From NCBI GenBank assembly GCA_963752565.1, contig CAVVZC010000006.1, positions 186,001 to 250,000 on the forward strand: a DNA stretch of 64,000 nt. The letters are read 5' to 3'. This document shows positions 27,597-36,917 of this stretch, piece by piece. The notes below the pieces were generated by a model. It worked only from the letters and a program-made list of their open reading frames with translations, was not told the origin of the DNA and made no database searches. The DNA comes from UBA11574 sp963752565. Its GTDB lineage: Bacteria > Desulfobacterota > Desulfobacteria > Desulfobacterales > UBA11574. Position numbers and translations under genes: made by a program. Numbering within the stretch: position 1 is the stretch's first letter; each line of letters begins with the position of its first letter.

Positions 27597-27881
27597 AATA
27601 ACAGGCCCTCAAAACTATTAGAAATTAATCTGCTCAAGTTTCGCTCCCGAATCATGATTTTACCTTGAAAACGTTTTCCATCCTGCGGTTTTATCGCCTT
27701 TACCAAACATTCTTAACTGAAAACATGCGAAAGTACCCGCACACAATTTAATTCTTTTATAGATAATAAGATGTATTTTTAACTTGACAAGGAATAATGT
27801 GATACTTTATAGTTAATAGTAACGATTATCATTAAGTTCTAGTCTAAATTTATAAAACAATCTTTCCGTAAAGGAGGTAAA

Positions 27882-29867
27882 ATGGAAAAAAAGAAAGTAT
27901 TATCCAAAAAAAAGGAGATTAATCCAAAGGATGTTACAACATGTGACGCTACGGCACAAATGCTGGAAAAAGCCAAAAGAGACGGTGTAGAGACCGCCTT
28001 TGACAGGGCAGCCAGTATGAAAGCCTGTCCTATTGGTGCGGATTCGGCATGCTGCAAGCATTGTGGCATGGGTCCCTGCAGGCTGAATTCCAGGGATCCC
28101 TATGGCAAAGTCGGGGTCTGCGGTGCAACCATTGATACGATCATGTCTCGAAATTTTGCGCGTATGGTTGCTGCCGGTGGTGCAGCCCATACCGATCACG
28201 GAATGAGCATGCTCGATCTTTTCCGTGAAGTGATAAATGGCAATATTACAGATTACAAAATTAAAGATACACAAAAACTCGAAGACGTTGCGACATCCAT
28301 CGGCATTGAAGTCGAGGGGCGCGAAACGAATGACATTGCCATGGATCTGTATAAAGAACTGGAACGGACCTATACTCAAGTCGAAGGGGAAATCCCCTTT
28401 GCAAAGCGGGTTCCGGAAAAAACACTGGAAACCTGGCGAAAGCTGGGTATTGTCCCCAGGGGCGCCATGCGCGAAATTATGGAGCTGATGCATCGAAGCC
28501 ATATGGGCGTGGATCAGCATTATGAAAACATTACCAAACAGTGCAGTCGAACTGCGCTTGCCGACGGCTGGGGAGGCTCGATGGTGGCCACGGAAATATC
28601 CGATATTCTTTTCGGGACCCCGTCCCCGGTCAGCATCGAAGTGAATATGGGTGTCCTTAAAGAAGAAGAGGTGAATATCATCGTACATGGTCATGAACCG
28701 AACCTTTTTGAATCCATGCTGGTATCGGCAAATGAGCCGTCACTCCTTGAAGCCGCCCAAAAAGCCGGCGCCAAGGGTATAAATTTGGTGGGAATGTGTT
28801 GTTCAGGGGCTGAAATGCTGGTGCGTCACGGTATTCCTCACGCAGGGAACTTTATGTCCACGGAAACCATACTGGTCACCGGTGCAGTCGATGCCATGAC
28901 CGTTGACGTACAGTGTATCAAACAGGGGCTGGCCAAAGTGGCTGAGTGTTATGGTACCCCGCTGCTCACCACCAATCCGCGATGCCACATCGAAGGCGCA
29001 CAGCACATCGAATTCAATGAACACAATCCGAGTGCCTGTACCGATGAGATCGTCATCAAGGCCATTTCCAGGTTCAAAAACAGAACATCAGAAATTGAAA
29101 TCCCGAGAATTAAAAACATCGGTGTCCACGGATTTTCCCACGAGTATATCAATTATATGCTCGGCGGTACCTTTCGAGGGTCCTACACACCGCTCAATGA
29201 CAATATCATTAACGGTCGTATCCGAGGGGTTGCCGGTGTGGTGGGATGCACCAACCCAAGGGTAAAACAGGACTGGGTTCATGTAGAACTGGTAAAGGAG
29301 TTAATTAAAAATGACGTCCTTGTTCTCCAAACCGGCTGTTCCCAGATTGCCCTTGCCAAGGCTGGATTGACCACCCCTGAAGCGGCTATTCTCGCTGGAC
29401 CGGGGTTGCACGAAGTCTGCGAAACCGTTGGGATGCCGCCGGTTCTGGGTATCGGTTCTTGCGTAGACAACAGCCGGATTCTTATTGCAGCTTCCGCCAT
29501 GGTCAAAGAAGGGGGACTTGGGCATAGCCTCGCTGACCTACCTGTGGCGGGCGCCGCTCCCGAATGGATGAGCGAAAAAGCCATCTGCATCGGTCAGTAT
29601 TTCGTTGCATCGGGTGTGTTTACCGTTTTCGGCGTAACCTTCCCTATTATTGAAGAGACCAAGTTTCATAAGCTGTTGTTTGAGGGACTGGAAGAACAAG
29701 GCCTTGGGAAATGGGGGTTTACAGCCGATCCTTATGAGATGGCGAAAATGATGATTGCGCATATCGATAAAAAGAGAAAAGAGCTCGGCATTGACAAGGC
29801 CAGGGACAGAGTCCTGATGGATATGGCGGATCGCCGGGAAATGGAGGCGAAATATCAGCAGGCTTAA
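27882..29867 (+). CDS. cooS: Anaerobic Ni-CO dehydrogenase catalytic subunit
   Basis: 661 residues, typical for monofunctional CODH. ATG 27882 has AAAGGAGG upstream. The N-terminal cluster cysteines lie in ACCKHCGMGPCRLN and VCGATIDT (about residues 52-85). The C-cluster ligand regions CHIEGAQHIEFNEH, VVGCTNPRVKQDW, VLQTGCSQIALAKAG and the later MCCSGAEML-type stretches are present. It oxidises CO to CO2 or the reverse. No cooC, cooF or acetyl-CoA synthase subunit is adjacent, and a terminator follows at once. The gene is monocistronic here and must use a ferredoxin and Ni chaperone encoded elsewhere. Confidence 0.97.
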   Translation: MEKKKVLSKKKEINPKDVTTCDATAQMLEKAKRDGVETAFDRAASMKACPIGADSACCKHCGMGPCRLNSRDPYGKVGVCGATIDTIMSRNFARMVAAGGAAHTDHGMSMLDLFREVINGNITDYKIKDTQKLEDVATSIGIEVEGRETNDIAMDLYKELERTYTQVEGEIPFAKRVPEKTLETWRKLGIVPRGAMREIMELMHRSHMGVDQHYENITKQCSRTALADGWGGSMVATEISDILFGTPSPVSIEVNMGVLKEEEVNIIVHGHEPNLFESMLVSANEPSLLEAAQKAGAKGINLVGMCCSGAEMLVRHGIPHAGNFMSTETILVTGAVDAMTVDVQCIKQGLAKVAECYGTPLLTTNPRCHIEGAQHIEFNEHNPSACTDEIVIKAISRFKNRTSEIEIPRIKNIGVHGFSHEYINYMLGGTFRGSYTPLNDNIINGRIRGVAGVVGCTNPRVKQDWVHVELVKELIKNDVLVLQTGCSQIALAKAGLTTPEAAILAGPGLHEVCETVGMPPVLGIGSCVDNSRILIAASAMVKEGGLGHSLADLPVAGAAPEWMSEKAICIGQYFVASGVFTVFGVTFPIIEETKFHKLLFEGLEEQGLGKWGFTADPYEMAKMMIAHIDKKRKELGIDKARDRVLMDMADRREMEAKYQQA

Positions 29868-29898
29868 TCCGATGAAACATCGGAACATCATCAATTAA

Positions 29899-29926
29899 AA
29901 AAAGGCTCCTTTTAGGAGCCTTTTTT
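29899..29926 (+). terminator. Rho-independent terminator of cooS
   Basis: AAAGGCTCC pairs with GGAGCCTTT around TTTTA, followed by a T-run. It lies about 32 bp after the cooS stop. Confidence 0.9.
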
Positions 29927-29942
29927 AATGTAACCTAAAATC

Positions 29943-30090
29943 TGCAATTGCCGATTTCGCCGCAGTTGCAAGTTGAGCTTGCGAAATCCCGCTTGCGGGG
30001 GCGCAGGGCGTGAAGCTGTAATAAGCTACCGCGAACGCCCTGTAACACAGTCCCGCCATAGGCGGGATGAAAGCGGTGATCCCGAAGGGT
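29943..30090. repeat. Dispersed GC-rich element (family II), copy E
   Basis: The core GGCGCAGGGCGTGAAGCTGT, AATAAGCTACCGCGAACGCC and CTGTAACACAG (29999-30050) is nearly the same as copy D. Local hairpins CCCGC-TTG-CGGG and TCCCGCC-ATA-GGCGGGA sit at its flanks. It ends in GATCCCGAAGGGTGAAAA, as do other copies. It lies between cooS and the regulator gene on the opposite strand. Confidence 0.65.
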
Positions 30091-30229
30091 GAAAAATTTT
30101 GAAGAATTCGTAAACGTCGATACACAGCAATAAAGTGTATTCAGTCTACCTCGAAATCGGGGCTATCTATTCATAAATATAGTTTATATTATCCTTTTCA
30201 AAAATTTTCATGCAGTTTTTAGGTGTAAC

Positions 30230-31576
30230 TTATCGTTGAGCAGCATCGGGATTGTCCTTTAGAAATCGGTATAGCGTGGCCCGGCCTACACCCAAGATTC
30301 TTGCAGCCTTTGCCTTGTTACCACCGGTTTTTATTAGTGCGGTATTAACGTTTTCCATATTTAGCTTTCTCGAAGCTCCGCGAGAAGGACCAAGGATACT
30401 CTGATCCTTGAGTTCCATAGGAAGATCTTTGGGCAAAATCGTATCGCCGCTGCAATTCACAATGCCGAACTGTATGCTGTTCTGCAACTCCCGCACATTA
30501 CCCGGCCAATGATACCTCATCATTACGGAAACCGCTTCCTTGGAAATTTTCGGCGGCATATTTTTATGGATCTCTCCTGCTTCCTTTAAAAAATGATCCA
30601 CAAGTAGCGGGATGTCGTTTCTCCGTTCACGAAGTGGCGGAAGATGGATAGGAATAACATTGAGCCTGTAAAACAAATCCTTGCGGATTTTTTTTTTCTG
30701 AACTTCCTTTTTGAGATCCTTGTTGGTGGCACTGATCACCCTGACATCCACATGAACCGTATTTTCTCCCCCGACTTTTTCAAACATACCATCTTGTAAA
30801 AAGCGTAAAAGCTTTACCTGCATCTGTCTCGAAAGTTCAGCGATTTCGTCAAGGAAAATCGTGCCTTTGTCAGCCAGTTCAAAACGTCCTTTTTTGTCCC
30901 GAAGGGCACCTGAAAAAGCGCCTTTGACATGACCGAACAGTTCGCTTTCAATGAGGCTCTCCGGAAGCGCTCCGCAGTTAATCGGAACAAAGGGTGCTCC
31001 GCTTCTGTGACTCTCATTATGAATGGCGCTGGCAACCAGTTCCTTTCCGGTACCGGTTTCACCCGATATATGTACCGGATAATCGTAGCCGGCAACATCC
31101 TGGATCTGCCGGAAAATCGTCATCATTTTACTGTCTTTGGCGATAATACCTGAAAAACTCGTCAGTTCACGGGCTTTTATTGAAAGATTTAAAATCTCGG
31201 TAACATCTACAATTGAAGCAAGGACACCGAAGTTCCGACCGTTATTATCTCTTATCATTGTGAAAGACATTTCGACGCGTCGGGATTCCCCGTTTTTTGT
31301 TATAATATTGTTTAAATACTCCTTTTTGTCTCTAATAGCAGGTTGGTCAACGGTAAAAGAACATTGTCCTCCACAAAAAGGTTCTCCAAAAACGTTATGG
31401 CAATCTTTGCCCAGAACTTCTTTCCTATTGTAACCGGTTATTCTCTCGGCTTCCTTATTGAAATAAAAAATATGGCGTTTCAAATCATGGGCGATGATGC
31501 CGATCTTGAGGTTGTCAAGAACGCGCTCCAGATTTTTTTTGTCAGAGAGTATTTTGGATATCATGGCTTCGGACAT
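30230..31576 (-). CDS. PAS domain, sigma-54-dependent transcriptional activator
   Basis: 448 residues: an N-terminal PAS sensor (about 15-135; IGIIAHDLKRHIFYFNKEAE and a Cys pair in FCGGQC), the AAA+ activator domain (GETGTGKELVASAIH Walker A; FLDEIAELSRQMQVKLLRFL), and a C-terminal Fis helix-turn-helix (GGNKAKAARILGVGRATLYR). The sigma-54 contact loop reads GAFSGA instead of the usual GAFTGA. It activates RpoN-dependent promoters by ATP hydrolysis. It lacks a receiver domain, so it senses directly through PAS. The target is unknown; its neighbours are cooS and a TIGR02757 gene. Confidence 0.93.
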   Translation of the reverse strand: MSEAMISKILSDKKNLERVLDNLKIGIIAHDLKRHIFYFNKEAERITGYNRKEVLGKDCHNVFGEPFCGGQCSFTVDQPAIRDKKEYLNNIITKNGESRRVEMSFTMIRDNNGRNFGVLASIVDVTEILNLSIKARELTSFSGIIAKDSKMMTIFRQIQDVAGYDYPVHISGETGTGKELVASAIHNESHRSGAPFVPINCGALPESLIESELFGHVKGAFSGALRDKKGRFELADKGTIFLDEIAELSRQMQVKLLRFLQDGMFEKVGGENTVHVDVRVISATNKDLKKEVQKKKIRKDLFYRLNVIPIHLPPLRERRNDIPLLVDHFLKEAGEIHKNMPPKISKEAVSVMMRYHWPGNVRELQNSIQFGIVNCSGDTILPKDLPMELKDQSILGPSRGASRKLNMENVNTALIKTGGNKAKAARILGVGRATLYRFLKDNPDAAQR

Positions 31577-31609
31577 AATGGGTAGATATAAGATATCAGT
31601 ACTTTTTTG

Positions 31610-32386
31610 TCAAAGATTATCTATATTCATATCGCCTCTGATCCCAAACCGGGTTAGTACAAAGTCATATTTAACTGGATCATCAGGAATAATTTGTCTA
31701 AAACCGGTTGTAATCTCAAGGGCGGTGCGCATGTTCGCTTGTTGCTTTGCGGTAAAACCCAACTTCAAACTTATCTTGTGCATGTGAGTATCCAGCGGAA
31801 TGATGAGTTTTGACACAGGTACACCATACCACCCTCCTGGATCGACACGGTCCTTTCGGACCATCCATCTTAAAAAAAGATTCATTCGCTTGCAGGCACT
31901 TCCTTTTTCAGGCAAAGCAATAAGGTGTCCGGGGTTACTGTTCCCGACTGTAAGCGCCGTTGTAAAATAAATCAGGGCAGGAATGACGGTCCTGTCATCA
32001 TCAGATATCGTACGAACAAAACAGTCGTTTAATGAGCCATATTGGTCAATGACGTTTTTTATACCTTGAAGCAACGCCGCGAGATGATCTCCATTGGCAA
32101 ATCTGTGTTTAAATCCCTTAAAAACGTTACACATGGATGAATGCGTCGATTCCTTAAGAAACAGATAGGGAGAGGGTGTCATCATGTCAAGAACACATGA
32201 AACGCTTTTCAGTATTTGTTTCACCCTGCCATAAGCCAATGAAGATGCAATCAATCCGACAATCTCCCGGTCTTTAATATCTCTGTATAAATAGAGAAAC
32301 TCAATCGGATCCGGATGAATATATTTGGGTTGATTATACCTTTGATATAAATTTTCCAGTTTGCATTTAATGTTTTTTTGGAGCAT
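31610..32386 (-). CDS. TIGR02757/DUF2400 family protein
   Basis: 258 residues. Family marks are YIHPDPIEFLYLYRD near residues 22-36, GLIASSLAYGRVKQIL at about 44-59, KRMNLFLRWMVRKDRVDPGG at about 171-190, and IPLDTHMHKISLKLGFT. The family is widespread in bacteria and is of unknown function. It resembles the helix-hairpin-helix DNA glycosylase fold in outline. It lies 34 bp upstream of the sigma-54 regulator on the same strand, so the two may be co-transcribed. Confidence 0.88.
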   Translation of the reverse strand: MLQKNIKCKLENLYQRYNQPKYIHPDPIEFLYLYRDIKDREIVGLIASSLAYGRVKQILKSVSCVLDMMTPSPYLFLKESTHSSMCNVFKGFKHRFANGDHLAALLQGIKNVIDQYGSLNDCFVRTISDDDRTVIPALIYFTTALTVGNSNPGHLIALPEKGSACKRMNLFLRWMVRKDRVDPGGWYGVPVSKLIIPLDTHMHKISLKLGFTAKQQANMRTALEITTGFRQIIPDDPVKYDFVLTRFGIRGDMNIDNL

Positions 32387-32645
32387 TTTTATTCAGGCTT
32401 GTCAAACACGGGTTGTTTCATATATATATACTCGGGTTGAGTGGTTCAACGTTCAACGTTCCAGGCTGAAAAACTCTAACTGGCTCAAATCAAAAAGATT
32501 TCGCCGCATAACGGTGATAAGAATGTTTCACCCGATGGGTGAAAGAGGCTAATCGGCACATTATATAACAAAGTGAGAGCTGACAAGTAATCACAGCCTT
32601 TGAACCCTAAACCTTGAACCGATCACTTTATATTATGGAATTCTG

Positions 32646-33809
32646 ATGAAAAACGAAACAAATAACATACATTCCCTTATTTTTGAAGAAAAAGAAATCA
32701 TACTTGTAGGTACCGCACACGTATCCAAAGAGAGTGTTCAACTGGTCAGCGATATCATCGAGACGGAAAAACCGGACACGGTCTGCGTCGAACTGTGTGA
32801 GGCCAGGTATCAGTCCATTCGCCAGAAAGACAAATGGCTGGATACGGATATCATCAAAGTTATCAAAAAGAAACAATCCTTCCTGCTTCTGTCCAATCTT
32901 CTTCTGGCATCTTTCCAAAAACGAATCGCCGACAAATTTGATATTGTACCCGGAGCTGAAATGATCAAAGCTATTGATGCCGGTGAAGCCGTCGGCGCCG
33001 ACATACATCTTGCCGACAGAAACATTCGTATCACCCTGGCAAAGACCTGGCGAGCCATGGGATTGTGGGGTAAAATCAAGCTGCTGTTTCAACTGCTTTT
33101 GTCCATGGGTGAACTTGGAGAAATAAGTGAGGAAGACATTGAAAAGATGAAACAAGAAGATGTTCTTGAGACACTCCTTGCCGATGTCGGAAAGTCACTT
33201 CCTGTCTTAAAGGATATCCTGATCGACGAAAGGGATCAATACCTGACCCATAAAATACGAACAGCACCAGGGAAAAATATTGTTGCTGTTGTGGGTGCCG
33301 GTCATGTTCCCGGCATTAAAAAATACTGGGAAGCCAAGATCGACGTTGAACGCTTAGATCAGATCCCACCCAAAGGAAAACTATCCGGCATCTTAAAATG
33401 GATCATTCCTTTGGGTATACTTGTCCTCTTTGTACTGGGTTTTTATCATGGCGGAACCCATGCAGGAACAGATATGATCACATGGTGGGTGATGGCAAAT
33501 GGTATTCTTGCAGGTCTTGGCGCGATTATCGCTCTGGCTCATCCGTTTACAATTCTGTCTTCAATTCTGGCCGCTCCGCTGACCTCTTTAAACCCTATGA
33601 TTGCAGCGGGCTGGGTTTCCGGACTTGTTGAGGCCTTTTTACGAAAGCCCAAGGTCAGGGATTTTGAGAATTTGCCCAACGACATCCTCTCCATAAAAGG
33701 TTTCTGGAAAAACAAGATCACACGTATTCTTCTGGTGGTGGTTTTTACAAACCTGGGCAGCTCAATTGGCACCTTTGTTGCCATCCCACTTATGGTAAAA
33801 GTATTGTAA
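32646..33809 (+). CDS. TraB/PrgY-family membrane protein
   Basis: 387 residues. The N-terminal soluble TraB domain has ILVGTAHVSKESVQLV (about 19-34) and VCVELCEARY (about 53-62). Its end shows VVAVVGAGHVPGI. The C-terminal third has three to four membrane helices (WIIPLGILVLFVLGFYHGG; NGILAGLGAIIALAHPFT). Homologs include PrgY (pheromone shutdown in Enterococcus) and archaeal and eukaryotic TraB proteins with conserved His/Glu suggesting a metallopeptidase-like fold. The role here is unknown. purN follows with no gap, so co-transcription is likely. Confidence 0.9.
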   Translation: MKNETNNIHSLIFEEKEIILVGTAHVSKESVQLVSDIIETEKPDTVCVELCEARYQSIRQKDKWLDTDIIKVIKKKQSFLLLSNLLLASFQKRIADKFDIVPGAEMIKAIDAGEAVGADIHLADRNIRITLAKTWRAMGLWGKIKLLFQLLLSMGELGEISEEDIEKMKQEDVLETLLADVGKSLPVLKDILIDERDQYLTHKIRTAPGKNIVAVVGAGHVPGIKKYWEAKIDVERLDQIPPKGKLSGILKWIIPLGILVLFVLGFYHGGTHAGTDMITWWVMANGILAGLGAIIALAHPFTILSSILAAPLTSLNPMIAAGWVSGLVEAFLRKPKVRDFENLPNDILSIKGFWKNKITRILLVVVFTNLGSSIGTFVAIPLMVKVL

Positions 33810-33826
33810 TCATGGAGATGTCATCA

Positions 33827-34633
33827 ATGAACCAAGACATTCGTATCGGCGCACTGATATCCGGAAGCGGAACAAACCTTCGGGCCATTATGGATACCTG
33901 TGACTCCGGGCAGATACGCGGAAGCGTTGTATTCATCGGAACGGACAATCCTGATGCCGCCGGCCTTAAAATAGGTGAAAGATTAAAAATCCCTTCTTTT
34001 GTTGTTGATTATGGCTCGATTATTCGAGGATTTAAAAAATCGCCCAAAAAGGTAAAGCTTCCAGACGATTTTGATCTCAATGAAATTCTTTCAAAGCAAA
34101 CCCTTTACCCGGCAGATGCCGATAAGGAAAAGATGATCGCCTTTTTTACCACGCGGGCGATTGCCGAAGCAACGCTCCTTGACAAAATGAAAAATTATCC
34201 GTTTGACCTTCTGGTACTGGCTGGTTTTATGCGGAATCTAACGCCCTATTTTATTGACAGGGTAAATACTGTTCCCGATCATCCCCGAATTATGAACATT
34301 CACCCCGCACTTCTCCCGGCGTTTCCCGGTATTGACGGATATGGTGATACGTTTCGTTATGGATGCAAAATCGGCGGATGCACGGTCCATTTTGTCGATT
34401 ACGGCGAAGACTCAGGCCCCATTATCGGTCAAAGAGCTTATGCGATATCAGAAGATGACACCATAGAATCGGTCAGGGAAAAAGGCTTGAAACTGGAATG
34501 GGCACTTTATCCCGAATGTGTAAAATGGTTTGCCGAAGGCCGCCTTAAAACCGTCAGGATGTCATATGATCTTAAAAGTGGAGCAAAAAAACACCGGACG
34601 ATAGTGAAGATTTTGCCCTCGCCGAAAGGATAG
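33827..34633 (+). CDS. purN: Phosphoribosylglycinamide formyltransferase-like protein with an insertion
   Basis: 268 residues from ATG 33827 (GGAG ten bases upstream; ATG 33812 is an alternative). The start IGALISGSGTNLRAIMD binds the substrate phosphate. LVLAGFMRNLTPYF and NIHPALLPAFPG carry the catalytic His, and GCTVHFVDYGEDSGPII carries the catalytic Asp. Standard PurN is about 210 residues. The extra roughly 40-50 residues lie between about 65 and 115 (RGFKKSPKKVKLPDDFDLNE and following). It transfers formyl from 10-formyl-THF in purine synthesis. The insertion is of unknown role. Confidence 0.88.
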   Translation: MNQDIRIGALISGSGTNLRAIMDTCDSGQIRGSVVFIGTDNPDAAGLKIGERLKIPSFVVDYGSIIRGFKKSPKKVKLPDDFDLNEILSKQTLYPADADKEKMIAFFTTRAIAEATLLDKMKNYPFDLLVLAGFMRNLTPYFIDRVNTVPDHPRIMNIHPALLPAFPGIDGYGDTFRYGCKIGGCTVHFVDYGEDSGPIIGQRAYAISEDDTIESVREKGLKLEWALYPECVKWFAEGRLKTVRMSYDLKSGAKKHRTIVKILPSPKG

Positions 34634-34646
34634 CAAATAGTATCTT

Positions 34647-34725
34647 ACTCAAGTTTCGCGCCCTTAATTCTCAGCAAAGTGGGTTAAAGCGCAGGAGGTT
34701 GAAAAAAATTTTTCGGCCTCCTGCG
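34647..34725 (+). repeat. Dispersed palindromic element (family III), copy 3
   Basis: Begins with ACTCAAGTTTCGC and ends in a palindrome: CGCAGGAGG (34690-34698) pairs perfectly with CCTCCTGCG (34717-34725). The core TTGAAAAAAATTTTTCGG is like the copies at 5163 and 22676. The paired arms differ fully from those copies. Confidence 0.6.
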
Positions 34726-34784
34726 TCGAGGATAATCAGGCGATTCAAATCATAATTACAAAACATTATATCTGCTTCTAACCC

Positions 34785-35915
34785 GTGAATCGATTCTTTT
34801 TCAAGCTGCTTATTTTGACGGCGATGCTTTTGGGACTGCCAATTTTGGGAATCGTTCTTTCGAACTTTCCGGTCCAAAGGTATCTGGAGTTTCCCCCGCG
34901 CAGCCAGTATGTCCACCATGCTCCGTTTTCATGGAATATCTTTGCGGGATATACCATTTTTATCCTTTGCTTTGCAATTCCTCTTGCCTTCATGATTGTC
35001 AAATCGTTCAGGCAAATCAAAATAAAATCTTCTCCTTTATATGCCTTCCCCTGGTGGGGGTGGTTGGGCGTTATCACCGGTATGGTTACCTGGATTTTGG
35101 CGTGGACGCGATTCCCCTGGTTTGCCAAGTTTCAGCTCCACACGTTTACACCGCTGTGGCTTTCATATATCCTTGTAATCAATGCATTTTGCCAAAGGCA
35201 AACCGGACGGTGCATGATACTCAATCATACCCGGCTTTTTCTCTTTTTATTCCCCGTTAGCGCAGCATTTTGGTGGTTCTTTGAATACCTGAACCGGTTC
35301 GTCCAGAACTGGAGCTACTCCGGGGTTCATTTCAGTTCCTGGGAGTATTTTTGTTATGCAACTCTATCTTATTCAACCGTACTTCCGGCAGTATTGGGAA
35401 CACGAGACTTGATGAACATGTTTTCATGGGTTCGACCGGGATTCGATAGCTTTAAGCCGTTTAAATGCCTTCATCCAAAAATGTTGGCCCTTTCGGCCCT
35501 TGCCGCATCCGGCATTGGTCTGATGTGCATCGGCGTGTGGCCCAATTACTTTTTTTCCTTGCTATGGGTCTCACCACTTATCATTATTGTATCTCTTCAG
35601 ACCCTGACCGGAGAAAAGCATATTCTCTCAGGATTGGCTGCCGGTCATTGGAGCCCTGTGGTATCCTCCGCCCTGGCAGCTGTGTTTTGCGGCTTTTTCT
35701 GGGAAATGTGGAACTACTACAGTTTAGCAAGGTGGGAATACAGCATTCCCTTCGTTCATCGTTTTAAGATCTTTGAAATGCCGATTTTGGGATATGCAGG
35801 ATACCTCCCTTTTGGGGTGGAATGTGCCGTGATTGGGAAATTGGTGGAACGATTTTTTGAAGCGTCGCATCTAAATGCGGAGGGGGAAAAAATACCATCA
35901 CTCCTAAGTCATTGA
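34785..35915 (+). CDS. Polytopic membrane protein of unknown function
   Basis: 376 residues with about nine to ten predicted membrane helices (for example LLILTAMLLGLPILGIVLS, GWLGVITGMVTWILAW, LFLFLFPVSAAFWWFFEYL). It is rich in Trp, Phe and Tyr in loops. The frame starts at GTG 34785 without a clear ribosome site; an ATG 13 codons later is possible. I do not recognise the family. It follows purN by 150 bp with a palindromic element between, and a CDF transporter follows. Confidence 0.7.
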   Translation: MNRFFFKLLILTAMLLGLPILGIVLSNFPVQRYLEFPPRSQYVHHAPFSWNIFAGYTIFILCFAIPLAFMIVKSFRQIKIKSSPLYAFPWWGWLGVITGMVTWILAWTRFPWFAKFQLHTFTPLWLSYILVINAFCQRQTGRCMILNHTRLFLFLFPVSAAFWWFFEYLNRFVQNWSYSGVHFSSWEYFCYATLSYSTVLPAVLGTRDLMNMFSWVRPGFDSFKPFKCLHPKMLALSALAASGIGLMCIGVWPNYFFSLLWVSPLIIIVSLQTLTGEKHILSGLAAGHWSPVVSSALAAVFCGFFWEMWNYYSLARWEYSIPFVHRFKIFEMPILGYAGYLPFGVECAVIGKLVERFFEASHLNAEGEKIPSLLSH

Positions 35916-36008
35916 AATGACCAGACACGTGGACACCAGAGTGAAGCGAGGGAGCATATCAATAGAACACGTACGAAAATTCAGGTTAATAAAAGGAGAT
36001 GATCCATT

Positions 36009-36917
36009 ATGTCGCATGGCGCTGATTCTGTGAAAAGTATCATTTTTGCTTTATGTGCCAATCTGGCCATCGCTGTCTCAAAACTTATCGCGACGGCTGT
36101 TACGGGTTCCGGTTCCATGATGGCTGAATCCATTCATTCATTGGCGGACAGCGGCAACCAGCTTCTTTTGCTACTGGGTATCAAACGCGCAAAGCGTCCT
36201 CCCTCCCCGGATTACCCTTTGGGTTTTGGCAAGGCGGTTTATTTTTGGTCCTTTATCGTTGCTTTGATTTTGTTCAGTATGGGAGGGGTGTTTTCTATTT
36301 ACGAAGGATTCCACAAATGGCATCACCCTGAACCTCTGACTTATCCCTATGTCGCCATAGGCGTGCTATTGTTTTCCATCATTGCGGAAAGCGTTTCCAT
36401 GTGGGGCTGTTTGCGGGAGGTAAACAAGGAACGGCGGGGAAGAACTTTAAGACAATGGTTTAAAGAAACCCGTCAAAGCGATCTTTTGGTTGTCTTTGGG
36501 GAGGATCTTGCCGCATTACTCGGTTTATGCTTCGCATTGATTGCAATTATTCTCACCATTATCACAGGCGACCCAGCATATGATGCCATGGGAAGTATCT
36601 CTATCGGTGTTTTACTGGTCGTTATTGCGTTTATCATCGGAATCGAAGTGAAAGCGCTTTTGATCGGTCAGGGTGTGGAACCGGAACAGCGGATTCAAAT
36701 GCTCGAATTTTTACAAAAACAGGATGACATCGATCGAGTTTTTAATCTTCTGACGTTGCAATTGGGCAAAGATGTGATGGTGGCCATCAAAGCGAAAATG
36801 GTAAAAATGGATTCTGCTGAGTCTCTTGTAAAGGCCATCAACCATTGTGAAATTGCCTTTAAGCAGGCATTCCCTCAGGTGCTATGGTTGTTTTTTGAAC
36901 CGGATTTAGAGGATTAG
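36009..36917 (+). CDS. Cation diffusion facilitator (CDF) family transporter
   Basis: 302 residues. The family start HGADSVKSIIFALCANLAIA is followed by SGSMMAESIHSLADSGNQ, whose His and Asp residues (H-x3-D) form the metal site in helix 2. YPLGFGKAVYFWSF follows, then the matching Asp pair in FGEDLAALLGL of helix 5. The C-terminal cytoplasmic domain begins about residue 215. It exports divalent metals (Zn, Fe, Mn, Co) by proton exchange; the metal cannot be told. Good AAGGAG site. Converges on the MFS gene with a 4-bp overlap of the stops. Confidence 0.93.
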   Translation: MSHGADSVKSIIFALCANLAIAVSKLIATAVTGSGSMMAESIHSLADSGNQLLLLLGIKRAKRPPSPDYPLGFGKAVYFWSFIVALILFSMGGVFSIYEGFHKWHHPEPLTYPYVAIGVLLFSIIAESVSMWGCLREVNKERRGRTLRQWFKETRQSDLLVVFGEDLAALLGLCFALIAIILTIITGDPAYDAMGSISIGVLLVVIAFIIGIEVKALLIGQGVEPEQRIQMLEFLQKQDDIDRVFNLLTLQLGKDVMVAIKAKMVKMDSAESLVKAINHCEIAFKQAFPQVLWLFFEPDLED

